From JBBKWH01 sp037968855 (GTDB lineage Bacteria; Pseudomonadota; Gammaproteobacteria; Pseudomonadales; Moraxellaceae): 19,595 nucleotides of DNA. The notes beneath the pieces are model-generated. The model saw nothing but the letters and a program-made list of their open reading frames with translations. It ran no database searches and had not been told where the DNA came from. The position numbers and the translations under genes were made by a program. The DNA lies in assembly GCA_037968855.1 (NCBI GenBank), contig JBBKWH010000039.1:1-19595 (forward strand), read 5' to 3'. Positions 1-6,819 of this stretch are shown piece after piece; within the stretch, counting starts at the first letter, position 1; each line of letters opens with the position of its first letter.

Positions 1-345
1 CAGATGAACCCGTTGCATAAAGTGATGAAAGTGCATCCGCATCTTGCGACGAAACGGCACAGACTCAAAAAACTGATCCATTAGCCATGTTTTGCCACGT
101 CCAACCCCACCCCACATATACACGCCATTGGGTGATTGGCCTTGCCTAAAACGGCCAAATCCCTTGCGTGAGGTCTCGTAACGCAGTACCAGCTTTAGCC
201 ATACCTCATTTAAGGCATGTACCGCTGCTGCTTGCTCTTCGTCAGGCATAAATTGGCCTGAGGATATGGCCTCAACATAACGATCTGATGGGCCACGAGG
301 GTCAAGTGTGGTGGCAGTGTGTAGCTCTGGCATTGGCATGTTCAT
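1..345 (-). CDS. zapE: Cell division protein ZapE / AFG1-family ATPase (partial, N-terminal third)
   Basis: The gene enters from the right and runs off the left edge of the window, so only 115 codons are visible. My translation has a P-loop GGVGRGKTW at about residues 79-87 (Lys85), followed by LMDQFF and a basic stretch ending in HFHHFMQRVH. That order (Walker A, LMD-FF, HFH-FM--VH) is the signature of the AFG1/ZapE ATPases, which associate with the FtsZ ring; the family is usually about 350-400 aa. The chosen ATG (345) shares four bases with the stop of the upstream hydrolase gene (ATGA), which implies translational coupling. ATGs at 339 and 333 are in frame and could also serve. No frameshift is seen in the visible part. 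The family call is confident; the exact start is less so. Confidence 0.88.
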   Translation of the reverse strand, partial: MNMPMPELHTATTLDPRGPSDRYVEAISSGQFMPDEEQAAAVHALNEVWLKLVLRYETSRKGFGRFRQGQSPNGVYMWGGVGRGKTWLMDQFFESVPFRRKMRMHFHHFMQRVHL

Positions 346-959
346 CGGTCAAAACGCTCCAACTGAGCACTCAAGTCACTAAGATGCCCATGAAAGAAAT
401 GGCTGCACGCCGGCATAAGTACGGCATTTAACGACAGTTGCGTCGCCCAATCGATAACGGCTTGTGGTGGGACAACTTCGTCTTGATCACCAATCAGTAC
501 AACGGTATCGGATGGCAACGATAAGGACTGCATCGGATAATGGTGTACCGCAGGCGCAACCAAGACCACTTGTTGAAGCAAAAGTCCTGCCAGCGACCAG
601 TCAGTCAATTGGCTGGCCCCTGCAGCAGCAATATACGCCCCAAAAGAAAATCCAGCCAAGATTAAACGGCCCACTGGCTGTTGGCGTATGGCCCATTGCA
701 ATACAGCGCGTAGGTCGGCAATTTCGCCGACGCCATTGTCATGACTGCCGGTGCTCGTCCCTACTCCACGAAAGTTAAACACCACGACCGAATAGCCACG
801 CTGTCGCCAATATCGCGACAAGGTGGTGATGACTTTGTTGTCCATCGTACCGCCAAACAACGGATGCGGGTGGCAAATGACCACCAGCGTATCGTCATCT
901 TGCCAATATGGTCGAACCTGTAGCGAACCCGCTGGGCCAGCAATCTGTACATCTTTCAT
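342..959 (-). CDS. COG2945-type alpha/beta hydrolase
   Basis: A 205-aa protein if translation starts at the ATG at 959, which has GGGGA about seven bases upstream. A GTG at 1001 would add 14 residues with no clear ribosome site. The N-terminal CHPHPLFGGTMDNKV (29-43) is the hallmark of the COG2945 hydrolases. The nucleophile elbow GFSFG (103-107) puts the catalytic Ser at 105. GDQDEVVP (157-164) supplies the acid, probably Asp160, and SHFFHG supplies His187. There is no signal peptide, so it is probably a cytoplasmic esterase or lipase-like enzyme of unknown substrate. It overlaps the zapE start by four bases, so the two form an operon, but the partnership does not reveal the function. Confidence 0.88.
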   Translation of the reverse strand: MKDVQIAGPAGSLQVRPYWQDDDTLVVICHPHPLFGGTMDNKVITTLSRYWRQRGYSVVVFNFRGVGTSTGSHDNGVGEIADLRAVLQWAIRQQPVGRLILAGFSFGAYIAAAGASQLTDWSLAGLLLQQVVLVAPAVHHYPMQSLSLPSDTVVLIGDQDEVVPPQAVIDWATQLSLNAVLMPACSHFFHGHLSDLSAQLERFDR

Positions 960-1062
960 TGGCGATCCCCCGTGTGGGCGGCATCCTAGCCGATCAGCCA
1001 CAAAAACGCCATTTTAAGCATGTTTCAAAACAAGACAATTCGACTTTAGACATAGACGCAAA

Positions 1063-1107
1063 AATGCTCGACCAATGTCAAAAATTCATGACAACTGCAT
1101 GAGCATT
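1063..1107. repeat. Nested inverted repeat upstream of the hydrolase-zapE operon
   Basis: AATGCTC (1063-1069) pairs with GAGCATT (1101-1107). Inside it TGTCA (1076-1080) pairs with TGACA (1089-1093) around an 8-base centre. It lies between the end of the AraC-type regulator gene and the start of the hydrolase-zapE operon. It could be an operator or a hairpin; no U-tract follows, so it is not a standard terminator. Confidence 0.35.
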
Positions 1108-1133
1108 GATCAATTAAACAATAATTACTTAGG

Positions 1134-2243
1134 CTATTTTTTGGCGGTGCTGTCTTGTTGCCTTAAGCGATATTGATGCGGACTACAACCTTGCCAGCGC
1201 CCAAAGGCATGAATAAACGATGCAGCCTCGGCATAGCCCAACTGCTCGGCAATCCGCTCAATCGATAATTGCGGATGCATCAGTAGCCGAATGGCCTGCT
1301 GATGGCGCAAGTGATCACGTAGCTGTCGAAACGAGGTACTGGCCTGTGCCAACTGATAACGCAAACTACGCTCGGCCAGCCCTAACGCTCGTGCGGTGGT
1401 GGCAATGTCAGGCAGTTGATCACCATGTAAGCCCAAATAATCCCGCACGCGATCAGGCCAGCCTGTTGTGTGGCTTTGCCGCGCCTGCAATGCGATTTCG
1501 CACTGACGATAATACAGGGCATTACCCGCCGAATCAGCCGTCATCAAGGATTGATCAAGTAGGGCCAGTGGCGCTATAAACCGCCCTTCAGTATGACCAA
1601 AACTGACATCCCGCCCATAATACTGCTGATACTCGGTCAGCATATCCGCATCAGTTGGCTGCGCAATCGGTAAGTTGACGCGCACCCAACCCGCCGACCC
1701 GCCAAAGGTACTTTGTAGATCTCGCAACAGCTTAAACGTCCCAGCCATCTCGCCATCAATCAAGAATCGATGGGCAGGCTCGGAAAGTTGTAAGGGCGTC
1801 AAGACCAAAGCCACCTGATCAGCATCTTGCTCAATACGCAAGCGACCATACAAAAATGTTAACGCCTGAAATGCAACCCCCAGCCTTAAGGCATCACCAA
1901 TGGTTGGGCACGTCATCAGCAACATGACCAATGGCCCATAACCGGCCAGCGAAAAGTATTGGCCTACCTTTAAGCCCATATGCGCTTGGCTCAGATCTGT
2001 GGCCAACGCGATACGAATATTCAACTCAAGTTGCCGATCAATCTGCGCCGTTGGGTCTAATTGGGCCAATGACAGACCAAATTGTGTCAAGGCAGTCTCA
2101 CTACACTCGCCTATTGCCTCCATTCCCCGTAGAATATACAGCAACCCTAGAACCGAACGTGTGGTCATCGCCTGCGCCTTGCCGAAAAAGTCAATTTTTC
2201 TGTCAGACCCAGCATGGCCGGTCTCGCTATTGTTGTCTAGCAT
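1134..2243 (-). CDS. AraC-family transcriptional regulator with arabinose-binding-like N-terminal domain
   Basis: A 369-aa protein in two parts. Residues about 25-220 resemble the Arabinose_bd (PF12625) ligand domain common in AraC-type regulators of lipid and ketone catabolism. The last 100 residues form a double helix-turn-helix: LPDIATTARALGLAERSL, then SIERIAEQLGYAEAASFIHAF and the terminal W-G-SPHQYR signature. The start at 2243 has AAGGG ten bases upstream. A second in-frame ATG at 2168 (MTTRS) also has an AAGG and would remove 25 poorly conserved-looking residues, so the start is uncertain. It is divergent from the flavin monooxygenase at 2328, and that arrangement suggests it controls that gene. 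The inducer is unknown. Confidence 0.88.
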   Translation of the reverse strand: MLDNNSETGHAGSDRKIDFFGKAQAMTTRSVLGLLYILRGMEAIGECSETALTQFGLSLAQLDPTAQIDRQLELNIRIALATDLSQAHMGLKVGQYFSLAGYGPLVMLLMTCPTIGDALRLGVAFQALTFLYGRLRIEQDADQVALVLTPLQLSEPAHRFLIDGEMAGTFKLLRDLQSTFGGSAGWVRVNLPIAQPTDADMLTEYQQYYGRDVSFGHTEGRFIAPLALLDQSLMTADSAGNALYYRQCEIALQARQSHTTGWPDRVRDYLGLHGDQLPDIATTARALGLAERSLRYQLAQASTSFRQLRDHLRHQQAIRLLMHPQLSIERIAEQLGYAEAASFIHAFGRWQGCSPHQYRLRQQDSTAKK

Positions 2244-2260
2244 TGCATCTTGACCCTTGT

Positions 2261-2272
2261 GTCTGATCAGAC
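2261..2272. promoter_or_regulatory. Perfect 12-bp palindrome between the divergent AraC regulator and monooxygenase genes
   Basis: GTCTGATCAGAC reads the same on both strands. It sits 17 bp upstream of the regulator start at 2243 and about 55 bp upstream of the monooxygenase start. The half TGTCTG recurs at 2288-2293. The position fits an operator for the adjacent AraC-type regulator, although AraC proteins more often bind direct repeats; the TGTCTG copies at 2260 and 2288 could be such a pair. Confidence 0.4.
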
Positions 2273-2327
2273 GCCTGACCTCATCAGTGTCTGTTAATCA
2301 GCCTTTTACCTTGTAGCGGAGTGCGCG

Positions 2328-3857
2328 ATGAACGCCAAAGCCCCAAACTTTACTTCTGCAACCAACGATGTGCGCTCGCGCAAAGTGGTTGAAATGGCCA
2401 TTGTTGGCGCAGGTTTTGGCGGGATGGCCATGGCCATTCGTATGCTACAAGAAGGCAATACCGACTTTGTCCTGATCGACAAAGGCAACACTGTCGGCGG
2501 CACATGGCGCGAAAACACCTATCCAGGGGCAGCCTGTGACGTACAGTCGCACATGTACTCCTTCTCGTTTGAAGGCAAAACTGACTGGAGCAAGCGTTAT
2601 GCCGGTTGGGAAGAAATCCAAAATTACATTCAAGACACCGCCAAAAAATACCAGCTCGATCAATACGCCCGCTTTAACACCGAAGTCACCGCCGCGCATT
2701 ACGACCAAGAGAGCGCCTACTGGACGTTGACCTTTCAAGACGGCGACACACTCAAATGCAAATTCTTTGTATTGGCTTCTGGCCCGCTGCATGTGCCACA
2801 GATCCCCAAGATCAAAGGCATTGAAAACTTTAAAGGTAAAGTGTTTCACTCGGCCCAATGGGAGCACGACTACGACTTAGCAGGTAAGAACGTCGTCTCT
2901 ATCGGTACTGGTGGTAGTGCGATTCAATACGTGCCAGAAATTGCACCAGTGGTCAAACAACTGTACGTCATGCAGCGTACACCAGCATGGGTCATTCCAC
3001 GCGACGAGCGTAGATACCTCGAAATCGAAAAGAAAATCTTTGCCAAGTTTCCATCCTTGCGTCGCCTACACCGTGCGCGCTTGTACTGGTCAAACGAATC
3101 GCGTGTTGTGCCGATTTTTCAGCCAAAACTCATGAAGCAAGGCCAAAAACTGGTCGAAGCGTTCTACCGTTATCAAGTCAAAGATCCGGTATTGGCCAAA
3201 AAACTGATCCCAAACTATGTACTGGGCTGCAAGCGAGTTCTGATTTCTAACAAATATTTGCCGACGTTTAACCGTCCAAACGTCGAACTGGTCACAGATG
3301 GCATCGCCGAAGTCCGTGAAAACAGCATCGTGACCCGTGATGGTGTTGAGCGTCCGGTTGACACGATTATCTACGGGACTGGTTTTATCACCGATCCACG
3401 CATCTATATGAAGAACTTTGCCTGTACTGGTCTAGAAGGTCGCGACCTAATGAAAGACTGGCAAGATGGTGCCGAGTCATACTACGGCGTCACCACTGCC
3501 GGTTACCCCAACATGTTCCAACTGGTTGGCCCAAACACCGGACTAGGCCATAACTCGATCATCTTTATGATCGAAGCCCAAGTGCATTACATTCTAGAAA
3601 TGATGAAAGTCATGCATAAGCAAAAAGCAGACTTTGTTGATGTTCGAGCCGATGCCCAAAAAGCCTTTAACGACCAAGTACAAAAGAACCTTGAAGGCAC
3701 AGTTTGGTCATCAGGTTGCACCAGCTGGTATCAACAAGATGGTGGCAAAAACTTTTCCCTCTGGCCGGGTTACACATGGCGCTTTTGGTTAGAAACCCGC
3801 AAAGTCAAAGCGCGCGACTATATTTTTGGTAAAGCCAAAAAGAGCGTATCAGCTTAA
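2328..3857 (+). CDS. Flavin-containing monooxygenase, Baeyer-Villiger type
   Basis: A 509-aa, full-length class B flavoprotein monooxygenase that uses FAD and NADPH to oxygenate a ketone or similar carbonyl compound. The FAD Rossmann motif GAGFGG is at 27-32. GGTWRENTYPGAACD (57-71) fits the BVMO fingerprint [AG]GxWxxxx[FY]P[GM]xxxD exactly. FKGKVFHSAQWE (from Phe168) matches FxGxxxHxxxW, but the last position is Glu where BVMOs usually have Pro or Asp. The NADPH Rossmann motif GTGGSA is at 193-198, and the ATG motif YGTGF lies near 350. GGAG lies upstream of the ATG. It is divergent from the AraC-type regulator, its likely controller, and closed by a terminator at 3895. The substrate cannot be read from sequence. 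Confidence 0.9.
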   Translation: MNAKAPNFTSATNDVRSRKVVEMAIVGAGFGGMAMAIRMLQEGNTDFVLIDKGNTVGGTWRENTYPGAACDVQSHMYSFSFEGKTDWSKRYAGWEEIQNYIQDTAKKYQLDQYARFNTEVTAAHYDQESAYWTLTFQDGDTLKCKFFVLASGPLHVPQIPKIKGIENFKGKVFHSAQWEHDYDLAGKNVVSIGTGGSAIQYVPEIAPVVKQLYVMQRTPAWVIPRDERRYLEIEKKIFAKFPSLRRLHRARLYWSNESRVVPIFQPKLMKQGQKLVEAFYRYQVKDPVLAKKLIPNYVLGCKRVLISNKYLPTFNRPNVELVTDGIAEVRENSIVTRDGVERPVDTIIYGTGFITDPRIYMKNFACTGLEGRDLMKDWQDGAESYYGVTTAGYPNMFQLVGPNTGLGHNSIIFMIEAQVHYILEMMKVMHKQKADFVDVRADAQKAFNDQVQKNLEGTVWSSGCTSWYQQDGGKNFSLWPGYTWRFWLETRKVKARDYIFGKAKKSVSA

Positions 3858-3894
3858 TCCACGGATTAAACATGTTGGCCTAATGCTTTAGATC

Positions 3895-3927
3895 AAAAAA
3901 ATCCCGACACGATGTCGGGATTTTTTG
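3895..3927. terminator. Bidirectional rho-independent terminator
   Basis: A perfect stem ATCCCGACA / TGTCGGGAT with loop CGA is flanked by an A-run on the left and a T-run on the right. It serves the monooxygenase gene on + and the ampG-gloA operon on -, whose end lies 26 bp away. Confidence 0.93.
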
Positions 3928-3952
3928 TTTCAACGGCCAATTTACCCAGCAA

Positions 3953-4336
3953 TTAACGTCGTTCAATCAACTCAATTTTATAACCGTCCGGATCTTCAAC
4001 AAAGGCAATCACAGTCGAGCCATGCTTCATCGGGCCAGCCTCACGCACCACACGACCACCACGTGCCTTGATCTGCGCACACGCCACAGCAGCATCTGGC
4101 ACAGCCAAGGCAATATGCCCATAGCCATTACCCAAGTCATAGCTTGATGTCTCCCAGTTATGGGTCAGTTCTAACACGGTATGGCTGTCTTCGGGGCCAT
4201 AGCCAAGAAAAGCCAGCGTAAACTTGCCTTCTGGATAGTCCTGACGACGCAGCAACTGCATCCCCAATACGTCGGTATAAAAGCCGATAGAGGCATCAAG
4301 ATCGCCCACGCGTAGCATGGTATGCAGCATTCTCAT
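3953..4336 (-). CDS. gloA: Lactoylglutathione lyase (glyoxalase I)
   Basis: A 127-aa enzyme that isomerises the methylglyoxal-glutathione hemithioacetal to S-lactoylglutathione, the first step of methylglyoxal detoxification in the cytoplasm. It aligns without gaps to E. coli GloA as remembered. All four metal ligands are present at the same numbers: His5, Glu56, His74 and Glu122. The C-terminal FVEDPDGYKIELIE is typical. The absence of the insertions seen in Zn-type long forms suggests the Ni/Co-dependent class. The ATG at 4336 shares one base with the ampG stop (TGATG), so it is translated by coupling to ampG; a GTG one codon earlier is less likely. The gene ends at a strong terminator. Confidence 0.96.
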   Translation of the reverse strand: MRMLHTMLRVGDLDASIGFYTDVLGMQLLRRQDYPEGKFTLAFLGYGPEDSHTVLELTHNWETSSYDLGNGYGHIALAVPDAAVACAQIKARGGRVVREAGPMKHGSTVIAFVEDPDGYKIELIERR

Positions 4337-5919
4337 CACAGATCGTCCTTCTTTAGGCTAATGGCAGAATCGTCCGGCGCATCAGGTGGCGTATAGGCCA
4401 TATTTAACTGACGCTGGGCCAGCACAATTAAGCCCAACACCGGAATACCAATCAATGTGGTGATAGTAAAGAACATCGGATAACCGACATTATCGACAAT
4501 CGTACCGGAGTAACCGCCTGTCACCTTGGGGATCAACGTCATGAGCGAGCTAAAAATCGCATACTGCACCGCGGTAAACGACACACTGGTCAAACTGGAC
4601 AAAAACGCCACAAACGCAGCACCCGCCAATCCTGAGGCCAAATTATCCGCCGTGACCGCCACATACATCCAAAACAGATCATGCCCAGCCAGTGCCACTT
4701 GAATAAAAATCAAATTGGTCAAGCTAGACAACACCGCACCCAGCATCAGTACCCGCATCACCGCAAAGCGCTGCGCCATCAAGCCGCCCAAAAAGCCACC
4801 GGCAATACTCACCACCACACCAAAGGTTTTGACCGCTGTGGCAATCTCATTTTTGCTAAAGCCCATGTCTTGATAAAACACATTAGAGATCACACCGGCC
4901 ACAATGTCCGAGATCCGATACAAACCGATCAGCGCCAACAACAATAAGGCGCTTTTCCAACCATAACGTCGAAAAAAATCCATCACTGGCGCAATCCACG
5001 TCTGAATCGCCATCTGCCGATTGACTACGCCCAGCTTGACCAACAGCGTACCAATGATGCCTGCCGCTGCAATGGCGCTCAGCATACGGATGACTTCAAA
5101 ACCAAAGCCTGTCAGTGCATCATCACTTTCTGGCAGACTGGCACCCACTTTAATAAAGCTATACACAAAGCCACTCACCGCCAGCAAAAACACCAACACC
5201 AAGCGGCCATAGTCGCTACCGGTCCATGGCCGTGCGGCAGTGGTACGGACTGGCTCACGGATCACCAGCGTGGTGACCAGACCAACAATCATGGCACCAG
5301 CCATCATCAGATAGGTGTTTTTCCATGCGTCATACACATAGTGGCCTTTTTCAGAGCCTAATGCGCTGGCCAAAAACAAAGCCCCCGCACCGGCCAAAAT
5401 CATCGCCAAGCGATAGCCCATGTTATAAGTCGCCGCCAATGCTGACTGCATTTCTGGTTCGGCCAGTTCAATCCGGTAGGCATCAATCACAATATCCTGA
5501 GTGGCAGCAGAGAATCCCAATAACACCGCCGCAATCGCCATAGAGGTCAGAGATGCTGGCCCTAGTGATGGATCAGTCATGGCCATCATGGCAATCGCCA
5601 CCATTACCAACAATTGCGCCACCAATAGCCAGCCACGCCGCCGCCCCAATAATCGGCTCAATATAGGCACGGGAATTTCGTCGATCAATGGCGCCCAAAC
5701 AAACTTAAACGAGTAGCCCAACGCCGCCCAGCTAAAGTAAGTCACTGCGCTGCGTTCAACACCAGCCTCGCCAAGCCACAATGACAGGCTAGAAAAAATC
5801 AATAAAATCGGAATACCTGCCGAAAAACCCAAAAACAGCATAATCACTGCACGCCGATCAGCAAATACCGTCAAGGCATCACGCCAGCTTTTTGATTTAG
5901 ACAATGGTTTAGACGACAT
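4336..5919 (-). CDS. ampG: AmpG-family muropeptide permease (MFS)
   Basis: A 527-aa, strongly hydrophobic inner-membrane transporter with about 12-14 predicted helices. The N-terminal half carries AmpG landmarks: LGFSAGIPILL near residue 30, the FSW-ALGYSFKFVWAPLID segment near 65-80, RRRGWLL near 92, and SAATQDIVIDAYRIEL near 140. AmpG imports GlcNAc-anhydroMurNAc-peptides from the periplasm for cell-wall recycling, and in species with inducible AmpC it feeds the induction signal. It is somewhat longer than E. coli AmpG (491 aa), with a long charged linker in the middle. AGGGA lies eight bases before the ATG. It is the first gene of an operon with gloA and is divergent from the HugZ-like gene. 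No ampR or ampC is nearby. Confidence 0.88.
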   Translation of the reverse strand: MSSKPLSKSKSWRDALTVFADRRAVIMLFLGFSAGIPILLIFSSLSLWLGEAGVERSAVTYFSWAALGYSFKFVWAPLIDEIPVPILSRLLGRRRGWLLVAQLLVMVAIAMMAMTDPSLGPASLTSMAIAAVLLGFSAATQDIVIDAYRIELAEPEMQSALAATYNMGYRLAMILAGAGALFLASALGSEKGHYVYDAWKNTYLMMAGAMIVGLVTTLVIREPVRTTAARPWTGSDYGRLVLVFLLAVSGFVYSFIKVGASLPESDDALTGFGFEVIRMLSAIAAAGIIGTLLVKLGVVNRQMAIQTWIAPVMDFFRRYGWKSALLLLALIGLYRISDIVAGVISNVFYQDMGFSKNEIATAVKTFGVVVSIAGGFLGGLMAQRFAVMRVLMLGAVLSSLTNLIFIQVALAGHDLFWMYVAVTADNLASGLAGAAFVAFLSSLTSVSFTAVQYAIFSSLMTLIPKVTGGYSGTIVDNVGYPMFFTITTLIGIPVLGLIVLAQRQLNMAYTPPDAPDDSAISLKKDDL

Positions 5920-6016
5920 CTGATGCGTCCCTATAGAACAATCAATAAGCCAGCAGGGTAGCCGGAAGGCTTAAGCTTTGCCAGAATGGTGTTCTTGTTT
6001 TTGTCGAGCCACTCTC

Positions 6017-6700
6017 ATGAATCACCCTACCTCCGATTATGATGCCAAAGGCACCCGTGCCCTCTTGTCTTGTCGGCAAGCGGTGATGGCCTCTCAATCC
6101 AGCAGTATTCCGGGCTTTCCACTGACTTCAGTCATTCCGGTTGCAGTAGTTGACAATCACATCATCATGTTACTCAGTGATCTGGCCCAACACACCCGTA
6201 ACATCGACATGGATAATCGGGTCTCCTTAATGATGCACGACGACCAAGAACAAAACTGGCAAGCCGCCCATCGCCTCTCCATCATGGGCTATGTCGAACC
6301 AATTGATCACGAATTACACAACATGGATAAAATTCGTAAAAACTATTTTCGGATTCATCCCGAGCTTAACGACTTTGATCAACACATGGACTTTCGCTTT
6401 TGGTTGTTACGTCCCATGCGTTTTCGACTGATTGCAGGCTTTGGTCAAGTGCGCTGGTTAGAGCAGATCAACAGTCAATTATTTGACCTTGATGAAGAAG
6501 ATCATCAGAAGATCAATACCATTTTGATAGAGCACCGCACAGCCGTTAGTCAGTTGCTGCAAGCCTCAAAGTATGGCCTGCAAATTATCGAAAGTGGTCG
6601 GGTGATTTTTTTGAGCTTCCGTCAGCCAGTCAAAAGTGTTGCAGGACTGTTAGTACAACTCTCAACAGGGGCCTACAATACCGTCACTGAGACACGCTGA
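6017..6700 (+). CDS. HugZ-like pyridoxamine-5'-phosphate-oxidase-fold protein
   Basis: A 227-aa protein resembling Pseudomonas-type HugZ haem-utilisation proteins. It has the N-terminal split-barrel PNPOx-like domain (SIPGFPLTSVIPVAVVDN, LSDLAQHTRNI, VSLMM) and then DFRFWLLRPMRFRLIAGFGQVRWL at about 130-155. The C-terminal DUF2470-like part is present but divergent: the usual MNxDH is replaced by ILIEH (near residue 175). Haem binding or haem breakdown is therefore not assured. The ATG at 6017 is chosen because the domain begins right after it, but it lacks a clear Shine-Dalgarno. A TTG at 5978 does have GGAAGG eight bases upstream and would add MPEWCSCFCRATL. The gene is divergent from ampG and followed by the Lon-like protease. 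Confidence 0.75.
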   Translation: MNHPTSDYDAKGTRALLSCRQAVMASQSSSIPGFPLTSVIPVAVVDNHIIMLLSDLAQHTRNIDMDNRVSLMMHDDQEQNWQAAHRLSIMGYVEPIDHELHNMDKIRKNYFRIHPELNDFDQHMDFRFWLLRPMRFRLIAGFGQVRWLEQINSQLFDLDEEDHQKINTILIEHRTAVSQLLQASKYGLQIIESGRVIFLSFRQPVKSVAGLLVQLSTGAYNTVTETR

Positions 6701-6819
6701 TCCAGTTAAGCATCGTCTATTGGCACAGATCACACCATCTCTCACCAAAGCACTGGACAGTTGATGACAAAAGTCATTTTCTTGCTAGACTGTCCTTTGC
6801 TTGAACCATAGTTGTCATA

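Noticed and set aside
464..778. 104-codon plus-strand frame opposite the hydrolase gene
   Set aside because: It is antisense to conserved hydrolase codons, with no ribosome site or recognisable family.
5965..5985. Near-palindrome around AAGGCTTAAGCTTT in the ampG-HugZ intergenic region
   Set aside because: Imperfect and short; it coincides with the candidate ribosome site of the TTG start and cannot be called an operator.
6764..6777. ATGAC-AAAA-GTCAT hairpin followed by TTTT, possible terminator of the HugZ-like gene
   Set aside because: The stem is only five base pairs and AT-rich, and it lies in the likely promoter region of the Lon-like gene. It is too weak to call.
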